Assembly (NCBI GenBank): GCA_014843695.1
Contig: CM026398.1
Coordinates: 16,987,593-17,051,592 of the forward strand
Source of the DNA: Archivesica marissinica
Lineage: Eukaryota > Mollusca > Bivalvia > Venerida > Vesicomyidae
DNA: 64,000 bases
Reading direction: 5' to 3'
In this document: piece by piece, positions 22,560 through 35,102 of the stretch
Layout: each line of letters starts with the position of its first letter
Numbering within the stretch: the stretch's first letter is position 1
The notes under the pieces: generated by a model
What the model saw: only the letters and a program-made list of their open reading frames with translations
Databases searched by the model: none
What the model was told of the DNA's origin: nothing
Made by a program: the position numbers and the translations under genes

Positions 22560-25500
22560 TGGTGGCTATTTCTTGAATTTATGGTAATACAGTCTGCGGT
22601 TGCTGCTGTGTTCCTTGAGTCTATGGTAACACAGTCTGTGGTTGCTGCTGTGTTCCTTGAGTCTATGGTAACACAGTCTGCAGTTGCTGTTACTGGAGTC
22701 TATGGTAACACAGTCTGTGGTTGCTGTTCCTTGAGTCTATGGTAACACAGTCTGCAGTTGCTGTTACTGGAATCTATGGTAACACAGTCTGTGGTTGCTG
22801 TTACTGGAGTCTATGGTAACACAGTCTGTGGTTGATGCTGTGTTCCTTGAGTCTATGGTAACACAGTCTGCAGTTGCTGTTACTGGAGTCTATGGTAACA
22901 CAGTCTGTGGTTGATGCTGTGTTCCTTGAGTCTATGGTAACACAGTCTGCGGTTGCTGATACTGGAGTCTATGGTAACACAGTATGTGGTTGCTGCTGTG
23001 TTCCTTGAGTCTATGGTAACACAGTATGTGGTTGCTGTTACTGGAGTCTATGGTAACACAGTCTGGTTGATGCTGTGTTCCTTGAGTCTATGGTAACACA
23101 GTCTGCGGTTGCTGTTACTGGAGACTATGGTAACACAGTATGTGGTTGCTGCTGTGTTCCTTGAGTCTATGGTAACACAGTCTGCGGTTGCTGTTACTGG
23201 AGACTATGGTAACACAGTCTGCGGTTGCTGTTACTGGAGACTATGGTAACACAGTATGTGGTTGCTGCTGTGTTCCTTGAGTCTATGGTAACACAGTATG
23301 TGGTTGCTGTTACTGGAGTCTATGGTAACACAGTCTGTGGTTGATGCTGTGTTCCTTGAGTCTATGGTAACACAGTCTGCGGTTGCTGTTACTGGAGACT
23401 ATGGTAACACAGTATGTGGTTGCTGCTGTGTTCCTTGAGTCTATGGTAACACAGTCTGCGGTTGCTGTTACTGGAGACTATGGTAACACAGTCTGCGGTT
23501 GCTGTTACTGGAGACTATGGTAACACAGTCTGCGGTTGCTGTTACTGGAGTCTATGGTAACACAGTCTGCGGTTGCTGTTACTGGAGACTATGGTAACAC
23601 AGTCTGCGGTTGCTGTTAATGGAGACTATGGTAACACAGTCTGCGGTTGCTGTTACTGGAGTCTATGGTAACACAGTCTGCGGTTGATGTTACTGGAGAC
23701 TATGGTAACACAGTCTGTGGTTGATGTTACTGGAGACTATGGTAATACAGTCTGTGGTTGATGTTACTGGAGTCTATGGTAACACAGTCTGCAGTTGATG
23801 TTACTGGAGACTATGGTAACACAGTCTGTGGTTGCTGTTACTGGAGACTATGGTAACACAGTCTGTGGTTGATGTTACTGGAGTTTATAGTAATACAGTC
23901 AGTGGTTGATGTTACTGGAGTCTATGGTAATACAGTCAGTGGTTGATGTTACTGGAGTCTATGGTAATACAGTCTATGGTTGATGTTCCTTGAGTCTATG
24001 GTAACACAGTCTGTGGTTGCTGCTGTGTTCCTTGAGTCTATGGTAACACAGTCTGTGGTTGCTGCTGTGTTCCTTGAGTCTATGGTAACACAGTCAGTGG
24101 TTGATGTTACTGGAGTCTATGGTAACACAGTCAGTGGTTGATGTTACTGGAGTCTATGGTAACACAGTCAGTGGTTGATGTTACTGGAGTCTATGGTAAG
24201 ACAGTCTGTGGTTACTGTTACTGGAGTCTATGGTAACACAGTCAGTGGTTGATGTTACTGGAGTCTATGGTAACACAGTCTGCGGTTGATGTTACTGGAG
24301 TCTATGGTAACACAGTCTGTGGTTGCTGTTACTGGAGTCTATGGTAATACAGTCTATGGTTGATGGTACTGGAGTCTATGGTAAGACAGTCTATGGTTGA
24401 TGTTACTGGAGTTTAAACTAATACAATCTGTGGTTGATGCTGTGTTACTGGAGTCTATGGTAACACAGTCAGTGGTTGCTGTTACTGGAGTCTATGGTAA
24501 CACAGTCTGTGGTTACTGTTACTGGAGTCTATGGTAACACAGTCAGTGGTTGATGTTACTGGAGTCTATGGTAACACAGTCTGTGGTTGATGTTACTGGA
24601 ATCTATGGTAACACAGTCAGTGGTTGATGTTACTGGAGTCTATGGTAACACAGTCAGTGGTTGATGTTCCTTGAGTCTATGGTAACACAGTCTGTGGTTG
24701 CTGTTACTGGAGTCTATGGTAACACAGTCAGTGGTTGATGTTACTGGAGTCTATGGTAACACAGTCTGTGGTTGCTGTTACTGGAGTCTATGGTAACACA
24801 GTCTGTGGTTGATGTTACTGGAGTCTATGGTAACACAGTATGTGGTTGATGTTACTGGAGTCTATGGTAACACAGTCTTGTGGTTGATGTTACTGGAGTC
24901 TATGGTAACACAGTCAGTGGTTGATGTTACTGGAGTCTATGGTAACACAGTCTATGGTTGATGTTACTGGAGTCTATGGTAATACAGTCAGTGGTTGATG
25001 TTACTGGAGTCTATGGTAATACAGTCAGTGGTTGATGTTACTGGAGTCTATGGTAACACAGTCAGTGGTTGATGTTACTGGAGTCTATGGTAATACAGTC
25101 TATGGTTGATGGTACTGGAGTCTATGGTAATACAGTCTATGGTTGATGGTACTGGAGTTTATGGTAACACAGTCAGTGGTTGATGTTACTGGAGTCTATG
25201 GTAATACAGTATGTGGTTGATGGTACTGGAGTCTATGGTAATACAGTCTATGGTTGATGGTACTGGAGTCTATGGTAATACAGTCAGTGGTTGATGGTAC
25301 TGGAGTCTATGGTAATACAGTCTATGGTTGATGTTACTGTGGAGTCTATGGTAATACAGTCTATGGTTGATGTTACTGGAGTCTATGGTAATACAGTCTA
25401 TGGTTGATGTTACTGGAGTCTATGGTAATACAGTCTATGGTTGATGTTACTGGAGTCTATGGTAATACAGTATGTGGTTGATGGTACTGTGGAGTCTATG

Positions 25501-27195
25501 GTAATACAGTCTATGGTTGATGTTACTGGAGTCTATGGTAATACAGTCTATGGTTGATGTTACTGGAGTCTATGGTAACACAGTCTGTGGTTGCTGTTAC
25601 TGGAGTCTATGGTAACACAGTCTGCGGTTGATATTACTGGAGTCTATGGTAACACAGTCTGTGGTTGCTGTTACTGGAGTCTATGGTAACACAGTCTGCG
25701 GTTGATGTTACTGGAGTCTATGGTAACACAGTCTGTGGTTGCTGTTACTGGAGTCTATGGTAACACAGTCTGTGGTTGCTGTTACTGGAGTCTATGGTAA
25801 TACAGTCTATGGTTGATGGTACTGGAGTCTATGGTAATACAGTCTATGGTTGATGTTACTGGAGTCTATGGTAACACAGTCTGTGGTTGCTGTTACTGGA
25901 GTCTATGGTAATACAGTCTATGGTTGATGGTACTGGAGTCTATGGTAATACAGTCTATGGTTGATGGTACTGGAGTCTATGGTAATACAGTCATGGTTGA
26001 TGTTACTGGAGTCTATGGTAATACAGTCTATGGTTGAGTACTGGAGTCTATGGTAATACAGTCTATGGTTGATGTTACTGGAGTCTATGGTAATACAGTC
26101 TATGGTTGATGTTACTGGAGTCTATGGTAATACAGTCTATGGTTGATGGTACTGGAGTCTATGGTAATACAGTCTATGGTTGATGTTACTGGAGTCTATG
26201 GTAATACAGTCTATGGTTGATGTTACTGGAGTCTATGGTAATACAGTCTGTGGTTGCTGTTACTGGAGTCTATGGTAACACAGTCTGTGGTTGATGTTAC
26301 TGGAGTCTATGGTAATACAGTCTGTGGTTGATGTTACTGGAGTCTATGGTAACACAGTCTGTGGTTGATGTTACTGGAGTCTATGGTAACACAGTCTGTG
26401 GTTGCTGTTACTGGAGTCTATGGTAACACAGTCTGTGGTTGCTGTTACTGGAGTCTATGGTAACACAGTCTGTGGTTGATGTTACTGGAGTCTATGGTAA
26501 CACAGTCTGTGGTTGCTGTTACTGGAGTCTATGGTAACACAGTCTGCGGTTGATGTTACTGGAGTCTATGGTAACACAGTCTGTGGTTGCTGTTACTGGA
26601 GTCTATGGTAACACAGTCTGCGGTTGATGTACTGGAGTCTATGGTAACACAGTCTGTGGTTGCTGTTACTGGAGTCTATGGTAATCAGTCTATGGTTGAT
26701 GTTACTGGAGTCTATGGTAATACAGTCTATGGTTGCTGTTACTGGAGTCTATGGTAATACAGTCTGTGGTTGATGGTACTGGAGTCTATGGTAATACAGT
26801 CTATGGTTGATGGTACTGGAGTCTATGGTAATACAGTCTATGGTTGCTGTTACTGGAGTCTATGGTAATACAGTCTATGGTTGATGGTACTGGAGTCTAT
26901 GGTAATACAGTCTATGGTTGATGTTACTGGAGTCTATGGTAACACAGTCTATGGTTGCTGTTACTGGAGTCTATGGTAACACAGTCTGTGGTTGCTGTTA
27001 CTGGAGTCTATGGTAACACAGTCTATGGTTGCTGTTACTGGAGTCTATGGTAATACAGTCTATGGTTGATGGTACTGGAGTCTATGGTAATACAGTCAGT
27101 GGTTGATGTTACTGGAGTCTATGGTAATACAGTCAGTGGTTGATGTTACTGGAGTCTATGGTAATACAGTCTATGGTTGATGCTGTGTTACTGCA
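22560..27195. repeat. 37-bp minisatellite, about 120 copies
   Basis: Core ggttgatgttactggagtct, atggtaacacagtctgt. The left third carries a 41-bp variant (gctgctgtgttccttgag) alternating with 37-bp units. The middle and right parts are dominated by variants (gtcagtgg, aatacagtctatgg, gatggtactgg) that occur in runs, as expected from local amplification. This is the longest array in the window. The unit contains tga/taa in several frames, so no long open frames result. Confidence 0.96.
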
Positions 27196-27457
27196 TGTTG
27201 TGGACAAATGATTCTGATATAGCAGCAAGTACAATATCTGTACCTATTGTTCATTGCGCCTTTCTTTCAAGGTCAATTAATGTTCCAGTTCTGAAATAAC
27301 ATTTACAGACATCTGTCAAAATGGTTGTGGTCATAGAAAGCCCAACTGATTGAGGCATCAGGTGGTGGCATCATGTGGCAATTAGACTATGTTGGCCATT
27401 ATGCTCTACAGAACTCTCCTGGAACACATGTTCCATTTCACTAAGATAATGCTACCA
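27196..27457. other. Spacer with left target site of the LINE
   Basis: Unassigned sequence. Its last 15 bases, AAGATAATGCTACCA (27443-27457), recur directly after the LINE poly-A. Confidence 0.7.
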
Positions 27458-28429
27458 TCACATGCTCATCTTTGTAAGCAATGTGACCTACATGTACCAT
27501 GTGGGTGCTAGCATGAATTTGCATAAGACACTATGACATTTATATGATTTATTTGTAATGACGTATTGCAATACCTATAATTTTAAGGATATATAATACC
27601 TATTGTGATCTAATGTAAACTGAATATGCCGAAGGTCTCAAGCAGATTCAAGCTTGTAAAACATGTACGAGGGCAATATATTAATAATAAAGCCTAGCGT
27701 GATCGTATGCCGGACATTAACTGTTGTTTATTTACTTATGTAATTTTTTCATGTCCATCTTCCTCGAATTACAGTTGGCAGACGGAGGCTGAATGACGTG
27801 AACTATGTGTATCACGGTATGCCGAACACGTGCTTCTGTTTATGTACTTATGCAAATATATCATGCCCACCTTTCTCGAGATTTGATTATTGGTTCATAA
27901 TTACACGTAGTCGGTAAGCTGCTCATATCATCAAGCGGCTGACACAATTGGAGGAAATGGCTTTATACCACTAAAACATATTACCGGGAGGCTGTTTTTT
28001 GGGATTGTCCACTTTCAACACCTAAAATAGTCATTGTAGAGGTAATTACGGTAATACTTGTTCAACATGTAAACCATTTTATTTGTGAGGCGTTTGTAAA
28101 AAATGCCATTGTTTTCATGTAAATTAGGTAATTACTTGTGAGGCGTTGGTAAACAATGAGGGTAGTTTTTACAACTATAGAACTTTTTTCACGGTTGTTG
28201 TTTCTTTTTGTATGCAAAATAACTCCATGATTGGTCTATAGTACATACAAATGTACAGTTTGCTTACTATTCCTTTTTACTTTACTTATATTCTCATTTC
28301 GCACTTTTGTTGGGCTTGTTTTTCTAGTTCTTACGAGATATTGTTGCATGTATTAACTTACAGGTTTTTTCGTGTACAAATGCTTCACATGCAGTTATAT
28401 TTTGACGAGATGTTTAACTGTTTTATTAA

Positions 28430-29190
28430 ATGACTGATACATTAACAATTGCTTCTTTAAATGTTCAGGGTATTGGGGATACAACAAAAAGAACAGATGT
28501 TTTTAGTTATTTAAGACAGAAATAAATTAATATATATTTCCTACAGGACACCCATTTTACCGATAAAGACTCAAACTATATAAGAATTCAGTGGGGATAC
28601 GAGTGTTATTTTAGCAATTATAGTAGTCAGTCAAGAGGGGTGGCCATCTTGATAAACAATAATTTTGATTTTAAATTTATGTCCATGGAAAAAGACACAA
28701 ATGGAAATCTAATCATTATTCATTGTACAATTTCAAACAAAGAGTTATCTTTGATAAGCTTATATGGTCCAAACAAGGACGATCCAACGTTCTTTAATAT
28801 CCTAAAAGAAAAAGCATCACAGATTCAAAATGAGTGTGTGATTGCTGGCGATATTAACTTAGTGCTAGATCCTGACATGGATTATTTTAACTATGTTAAT
28901 ATTAACAATCCAAAAGCTAGAGAGGCGGTTTTCGAACTAATGTTGGAACATGATTTTATTGATTGTTGGCGTGAGCAAAATTTAGAAAATAAACAATACA
29001 CTTGGTTTAAAAAGAATCCAGCCCGTTTAGACTTTGTTCTTTTATCAAGTACTTTATTTACAGACGTGGAAAATGCCTATATTTTGCCAGGGTACAGAAC
29101 AGAAGACCATTCTATAGTAGTTATTAGCTTGCAATTGGGAAAATTTAAGAAAGGACGTTCATACTGGAAATTTAATAATTCTCTGCTTAA
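28430..29190 (+). pseudogene. LINE ORF2, apurinic-type endonuclease part
   Basis: ATG at 28430 overlaps an upstream TGA (aaatgac). The N-terminal motif IASLNVQGIG is followed by a premature TAA at 28523-28525 (codon 32), after which FLQDTHF continues in the same frame. Later motifs are SRGVAILIN, GDINLVLDPDMD, ARLDFVLLS and TEDHSIVV, which match the metal-binding and catalytic blocks of APE-type LINE endonucleases (N, Q-E/D, GDxN, D, DH). The frame ends at SYWKFNNSLL, where a TTAA is occupied by inserted elements. It resumes at 30474. Not functional as it stands. Confidence 0.9.
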
Positions 29191-29433
29191 CCCTTTCAAC
29201 CCCAAGTAACTGACATGGACTGGTCCATGATATTTTTAGACCAATAAATTAATAACAAAATTACATTTGGATCAGTTCATTTATCAAAATGGGTAATTTT
29301 ATCTAAAAATACGTAATAATTATTACTGGCAAAAAGTGCAGATCCTGATGAGGACGGCTGCGTACGAGCCGGCCTCTCGGATCTACACTTTTCAATAAGC
29401 CTATTTAGAGGCCTGTGGGGTTGAAAGGGTTAA
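29187..29433 (+). mobile_element. TTAA-MITE inside the LINE coding region
   Basis: TTAACCCTTTCAACCCCAAG and ggggttgaaagggttaa are inverted ends; both carry the same CAACCCC change. The central stem is drifted (gaggacggctgcgtacgagc). Its right TTAA (29430-29433) is also the left TTAA of the next element. Confidence 0.88.
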
Positions 29434-30473
29434 AGGCCTGCAGTGTGACCCCGTCCAATTGTAAAGATTTATACTTTACTACCTGTTCCATGTGATTAGT
29501 GGCTTGTATCAACAATGTAGCAGTACATTCAGTATAATTTGGCGTATGTAGGTATTTTCTAACGGTTAATATGCACGATCACTCTGTGAGCTGAGAATTA
29601 GTCAAAATGAGGCACTGACAATTTAAGTAAACGTATATTATTGATTGTAAAGAAAATTGATAGTTATGAGTATTCAAACTACATAATCCAGATCAGCCCA
29701 GGGACATAGATTACATGTTATGTAGGTGCCTCATCAGCCGTAGCGTAATCACTGAGACTGATAATTTGTATGCATGTATATAATATATGTGTATGGGCGG
29801 AGGCCTTGAATTACGAATAAACTGTTAAACTGATCAGGATCTATGTTGTTTGTAAGGTCGGAGTTTCGTCACTTTCATATTCTGTTCTGTCACTTTCATG
29901 TATCATCTGGTTTAAAAAGGCCGCCAGATTAAGTGTGAAAATAATGCCTGTTTATACCTTGCCCAAATATTGGATTTGAACTGGAGCGTACAACGGAGTC
30001 TTGTATTATTCTTGACTTGCACTGTCTCATTCCATTGACATATTGCCAAATTTGAGCGTATAGTGTAGTGAAGAGCAGAGAAGGTTCCGATACGTTTGTC
30101 ATGGAAAACATTCAGCTGTTGTTGAATGATTCCACGCTACTAGTGTCCATGTGGTAGATATAATTTTGCGCTTCCTTATAAGTGCCATAAGTGGAGTTGA
30201 ATTGTTTATACCAGTTGTAAGTACTATAAAAATACAGAACTTCAATTTCAGCAATTTATAACCTCTGATATGTACGTGGGTCATAATAGATATAAGTGGT
30301 GCTCATGTATTAGATGTATACCATGCAGGGCCTCGCATTTGGCAAATACGATGTGCGTCGACCGTCAGATTTGTACCGCTATTCCTCGTGTGTTTAGTGC
30401 GTCGACCGTCAGATTTGTACCGCTATTCCTCGTGTGTTTAAGGTCAAATATAGGTCAACCTGCAGGCCTTTAA
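29430..30473. mobile_element. TTAA-flanked element with AGGCCTGCAG termini
   Basis: TTAA-AGGCCTGCAGTGTGACC at the left and the inverted copy of AGGCCTGCAGGTTGACC at the right (15 of 17 match), flanked by TTAA at 29430 and 30470. Length about 1.04 kb. It contains a stem-core module (ataatccagatcagcccagg near 29692; ctgatcaggatctatgttgt near 29832) and an exact-looking 43-bp duplication near 30354-30440 (gcgtcgaccgtcagatttgt). There is no transposase, so it is non-autonomous and piggyBac-like by target only. Confidence 0.75.
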
Positions 30474-33400
30474 AGACAATGACTATGTTCTACAAAAAAA
30501 CAGCTGATAGAAAGCATTAAAATACAATATGCATCTGAAATTCAGAATCAGGATATCCCGTTAGAAAATGTACATGATAATGATTTGAAGTTCACTATTG
30601 ACGACAAATTGTTTTTTGAAACGTTATTAATGGAGATACGCGGTAAAACTATTTCTTATTCATCTTTTAAAAAAAGGCACGACAATGAAAAGGAGAAATC
30701 ATTAATTAGTGATATAGAATCATTGCAACTCAATGACACTATTTCAAATTTAAATTTAATTGAAAAAAAACATAAGGAATTATTGGATATTCGTAAGAAA
30801 AGATTGGAGGGTTCTTTAATTAGGTCAAGAGCAAAATGGGTTTTAGAAGGGGAGAAACCGTCAAAATACTTTTGTAATTTGGAAAATAGACATTTTGTTT
30901 CTAAGCATATGGCAAATCTGTATGCAAAATCAGGTGAACTTCTAACTGATCAGAAGGACATTTTGAAAGAAACTATGGAACACTATAAATCTTTGTATGC
31001 TTCTAGGGAAACGGTGAATGTAGATCTGAATGTCTTATTTAAAGACTTTGGAGTTAAAAAATTGACAGAAAGAGTTAAACTCTCCCTAGAAGGAAAATTG
31101 AAAAACGTGAAATTCTTTCAAGTCTCAAGAAAATGTCAAATGACACTTCCCCTGGCATTAATGGATTTACTGTAGCTTTTTTCAAATTCTTTTGGATAGA
31201 TTTAGGAGATATATTATTACGGTCAATCAATTTCTCTTTTGAAACAGGTGAACTTTCAGTATCTGATAAACTGGGTGTTATTACATGTATCCCAAAGGGG
31301 GATAAAGATAAACGCTACTTAAAGAATTGGAGGCCAATTTCCTTATTAAACATATCTTATAAAATAGCTTCAGCATGCATTGCTAATAGATTAAAATCCG
31401 TCCTCCCTGATTTGATTAGTGAAGATCAAAGCGGTTTTCTTGCCAGTCATTTCATAGGTGACAATATTCATTTAATATATGATTTAATGTTTTACACTGA
31501 AAAATGTAATATTCCAGCCATGTTGCTGCTGGTCGATTTTGCAGCTGCTTTTGATTCTGTATCTTGGGATTTTATGTTTAAAGTGTTGAATTGTTTTGAT
31601 TTTGGTAATTCGATTATCTCTTGGATCAAGCTTTTTTATACAAATATTCAATTTTGTGTTATTGTAAATGGCCACCTCTCTGATTGGTTCACACTGTACA
31701 GAGGCTGTCGTCAAGGGGACCCCCTCTCTCCTTATCTTTTTATCCTATGCGCCGAAATCTTAGCTCTACTTGTTAAGAAAAAGAAAAACATAAAAGGTAT
31801 TGAAGTTAATAACGTTGAATATTTAGTATCCCAGTATGCTGATGACACATCTTTGATTCTAGACGGTACTGAAACTTCCCTAAGAAATGTTATAAATGTA
31901 TTAAAATTTTATGCCGAAATCTCCGGTCTTCATGTAAATGTTGATAAGACAAGAGTACTATGGATTGGTTCTATGAAAAATAGCAACTTATCATTATGCC
32001 CCGAGCTAAATCTTAACTGGGAAAGAGGTCATTTTAAACTCTTAGGGGTAAATTTTTCAGTAAACCTCGAAACCATAGAAACCTTGAACTATGCAGCAAA
32101 AATAAATGAAATAAAAAATCTTTTAGCCTCATGGTCTAAAAGGATATTAACACCTATTGGTAAAAATATAGTAATAAAGTCTCTAGCACTTTCCAAATTA
32201 AATAACTTGTTTTTAACCATCCCAAACCCTCCTCCAAAAATGATTAAAGACCTACAAAGTACTTTCTTTAAATACATCTGGAAAGGGGGACCAGATAAAA
32301 TAAAAAGGACAGTTGTAACGCAAGATTTAAAAAACGGAGGTCTGAGAGTTGTGGATTTGGAGAATTTCATGAATGCTCTGAAAATTACATGGTTAAGGCG
32401 TTTAGAAAATTCGAATACAAAATACTTTGTTCTTGTAAAAACACTTTGCCCTTTCATTAATGAGATTGGTAAATTTGGTGTAGATTATATCATAAAAGAA
32501 AAAAGATGCACTAAAAACATATTCTGGAATGAGGTATGGAATGCGTACATCTCTCTTATCCATACACAATTTCCTAGTAGTTGGGATGAGTTCATCTCAC
32601 AGCCTGTATGGTTAAATCATAATTTTAAAATTGGAGGAAAATCATTTTGTTACAATAATTACTTAAATAAAGGTGTGTTTTTTGTTAACGACTTACTTAA
32701 AGACAACGGCAGTTTGCTTACCTATCAAGAATTTCAACATAAATTTGAAATAAACACTAACTTTCTTCAGTTTCAAGGCATAATTCAATCAATAAGACAT
32801 TATTTGGACCAGTTAAGGTTTGCACATAGTGCTTGTAAAATGATGAATCCAGTTAAACCATTACACTTAAAGAGTAATATCGGCAACCAATAAAGGGTGT
32901 AGACCCATTTATGACATTTTGATTTAAAAAAATAAAACCACCCCAAAGTCATGTTCGAAATGGCAAACAGAACTGAACTGTGGCGTATTAAATTGGGAAA
33001 AAATCTATTGTTTACCCTTTAAAGTTACTAAAGATTCCAAACTACTCTGGTTCCAATACCGATTTACACATAGAATCCTTGGTACTAATTACTTACTTAA
33101 CAAAATGGGTTTGAAAGATGATAATTTATGTTCCTTTTGTAAAGCCAACCCTGAAACACTCGTCCACTTATTCTGGGAATGCGGGGTGATTAACATATTT
33201 CTAAATAATTTGACATATTGGTTAAATGGACTATTTCCAAATGTCTTGCCCCAGATTAACAAACATATAGTGATGTTTGGCAGTTCAAACTACACCCTAC
33301 CAATCAATAATATAATTATTTCGGCAAAATACTATATATATCAGTGTAAGATGTCTTCTGTCTTTCCAGACCTTCAGATTTTTAAGAGACATATATCCAA

Positions 33401-33503
33401 CCTAGTAAAGGTAGAAAAATACAACGCCATAAAAACATTGAACTTAGATACATTTTCAAAATCATGGAGAACATTTGCAACACTTTGTGGTGACATCGTT
33501 TAA
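30474..33503 (+). pseudogene. LINE ORF2, linker, reverse transcriptase and C-terminal finger
   Basis: Continues the endonuclease frame after the TTAA insertion. A shift occurs in an A run at 30494-30500, then a linker with SRAKWVLEGEKPSKYF (typical of Tx1/L1) runs to about 31110, where a second shift leads into the RT (31133-32893). RT motifs: NDTSPGINGF, LKNWRPISLLNISYK, DQSGFL, LVDFAAAFDSVSW, CRQGDPLSPYLF and catalytic YADD at 31835-31846. A third shift near 32885 and a TAA at 32925 precede the C-terminal domain with C-x2-C-x7-H-x6-C (CSFCKANPETLVHLFWEC, 33129-33182). The catalytic aspartates survive but the gene is broken. Confidence 0.92.
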
Positions 33504-33865
33504 TAAAATTGTTTGTTAATTTTCTACTACAGTAGTTATCTCCGCCCTTCGTATTTTTTATATTTTTCTAACAAGCCCAACATTTTCCCGTAAATAACTT
33601 AAAGAAAAACAACCATGCAGACTGCTTTGCTTCTTTCTTTTTTTTCACAAAACAACAAAAAGCACAGTAAAACTCATTGTCTTGTTTGGATGGATAACTG
33701 TACAGTTATTTTGTTAATTGGAAGAGTTACTTCCCTTGCATTACGGTTTTGTTAATGCTTGTATATACAATTCTGTACAATTAACTGTGTACTAATAAAA
33801 TGAATTACAAAAAAAAAAAAAAAAAAGATAATGCTACCAGTGATTATGTTATAAGTAAGTAAGTA

Positions 33866-33978
33866 AATTTGTGTTATTATAGTGACATGTGCATATATAC
33901 AATGACAAAGAACAAATAGTTAAATTGTTTTATTATAGTGACATGTGCATATATACAATGACAAAGAACAAATAGTTA
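33866..33978. repeat. Tandem duplication of about 56 bp
   Basis: ttattatagtgacatgtgca and tatatacaatgacaaagaac, aaatagttaa occur twice, offset by 56 bp, just outside the right LINE target site. Confidence 0.9.
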
Positions 33979-34266
33979 AAAAAACACAATCAAGCACCCG
34001 GCCCAATGTCACCAAAATTATATACAAAATGTATGGTTCAAAATTAAACATATTTATATGAATTAATATGAATCGAGATAGATAGATAGATAGATTTTTT
34101 TATAGTACAATAGTAATATATATATATCAAATAAATATTTTTGTACAAGCCATGTATAGTACAAATGACTAACTAGTGTGTCACATGTTATGTGATGTTA
34201 CAACAACACAAATTGGTAGCTTTTACCAATGCATTCTACATAGTATAGGGTATGCAGTATATGTAG

Positions 34267-34507
34267 TTAACCCTTTCAACACCACAGACCTCTAATTAGG
34301 CTTACAAAAAGTGTAGATCCAGATGAGCCGGCTCGTGACGAGCCGTCTCATCAGGATTTGCACTTTTTGCCAGTGATATGACTATTTTTAGACATATTTA
34401 CCCATTTTGATAAATGAACTTGTCCAAATGTGATTTTCTGATTCATTTATTGATTTATGAATATCATGGACCAGTCCATGTGAGTTACTTGGTGTTGAAT
34501 GGGTTAA
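34267..34507 (-). mobile_element. TTAA-MITE, complete, young subfamily
   Basis: TTAACCCTTTCAACACCACA to gttgaatgggttaa, with TTAA at both ends. The core stem gatccagatgagccggctcg to acgagccgtctcatcagga is intact. Confidence 0.9.
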
Positions 34508-34644
34508 TGTTTAACGATATAATAAAAATCATGTGATATATATTTAATAAATAGTGTGAATGAGATACCATTTGTTGTATTTAATACTACGCAAGAGAAA
34601 CAATAATACTTCTCATGGAGGATGCTTTTAAGCTTTTGTCTGCT

Positions 34645-34832
34645 GAGTAAATAAAATCACATTTGCAAACACCATAGATCCAGATCAGCTGCTGCGTAAT
34701 GATCATGATCATGATCTATGGTGTTTGCTATTCAGCCTAGTGCTTTAGCTCCACTATCCGAATAGCAAACAGCATAGATTCTGTGCCATGTGATCTAGCT
34801 CTATGCTGTTTGCAAAAGTGATTTTATCTGCC
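34645..34832. mobile_element. Stem-core repeat with inverted ends
   Basis: ataaaatcacatttgcaaac at the left and gtttgcaaaagtgattttat at the right form an inverted repeat. Inside, catagatccagatcagctgc pairs with tgatcatgatctatggtgtt, and atagcaaacagcatagattc pairs with the ctctatgctgtttgc arm. The clearest copy of the family. Confidence 0.7.
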
Positions 34833-34883
34833 GCTAACGGCTAATCTTGTCCTGATACACTTTTACAGTCCCGGAACCATATT

Positions 34884-35102
34884 GGCTGTCCGGTTAGCGC
34901 GCTCGCTTCTCAATAATGTAACCCGGGTTTGATCCTTGCACCGGGATGTATGTGAGGTGGCCGCCAGATTGGACAGTTGGCTTTTCTCCAGGTACTCCGG
35001 TTTCCTCCCACACAAATTACCACATTTACGCTTTCATCTGTGCCAACGAGAGTGATTAATATAAACTGTTAAAATCGTTGTAAAATAAATTAAGTTTAAA
35101 CT
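34884..35102 (+). mobile_element. SINE-3, nearly complete
   Basis: The tRNA-like head ggttagcgcgctcgcttctc has a degraded A box, and the B-box region is cccgggtttgatcc. Body: ttttctccaggtactccggt, cacatttacgctttcatctg. The tail gagagtgattaatataaact, gttgtaaaataaattaagttt is homologous to the SINE-1 tail. Confidence 0.82.

Larger units (their letters stand above)
27458..33824 (+). mobile_element. Tx1/L1-type non-LTR retrotransposon, complete insertion with TSD
   Basis: The insertion is bounded by AAGATAATGCTACCA at 27443-27457 and 33825-33839, with the leading A shared with the tail. It ends in aataaaatgaattac plus about 18 A (33809-33826). The 5' region of about 970 bp is non-coding and holds two diverged roughly 110-bp repeats (gtatgccggacattaactg near 27708, and tatgccgaacacgtgc near 27820). 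ORF2 (28430-33503) encodes an APE endonuclease, reverse transcriptase and C-terminal CCHC-like finger, but is broken by stops, frameshifts and 1283 bp of inserted DNA (29191-30473). Without that insert the element is about 5.08 kb. No ORF1 product was recognised. Confidence 0.9.

Noticed and set aside
28251..28433. 60-codon frame upstream of the LINE endonuclease as ORF1
   Set aside because: No RRM, CCHC or coiled-coil features; hydrophobic composition reflects AT-rich sequence. The ATGA overlap may be chance.
32089..32457. 122-codon minus-strand frame in the LINE
   Set aside because: Antisense shadow of the reverse-transcriptase frame.
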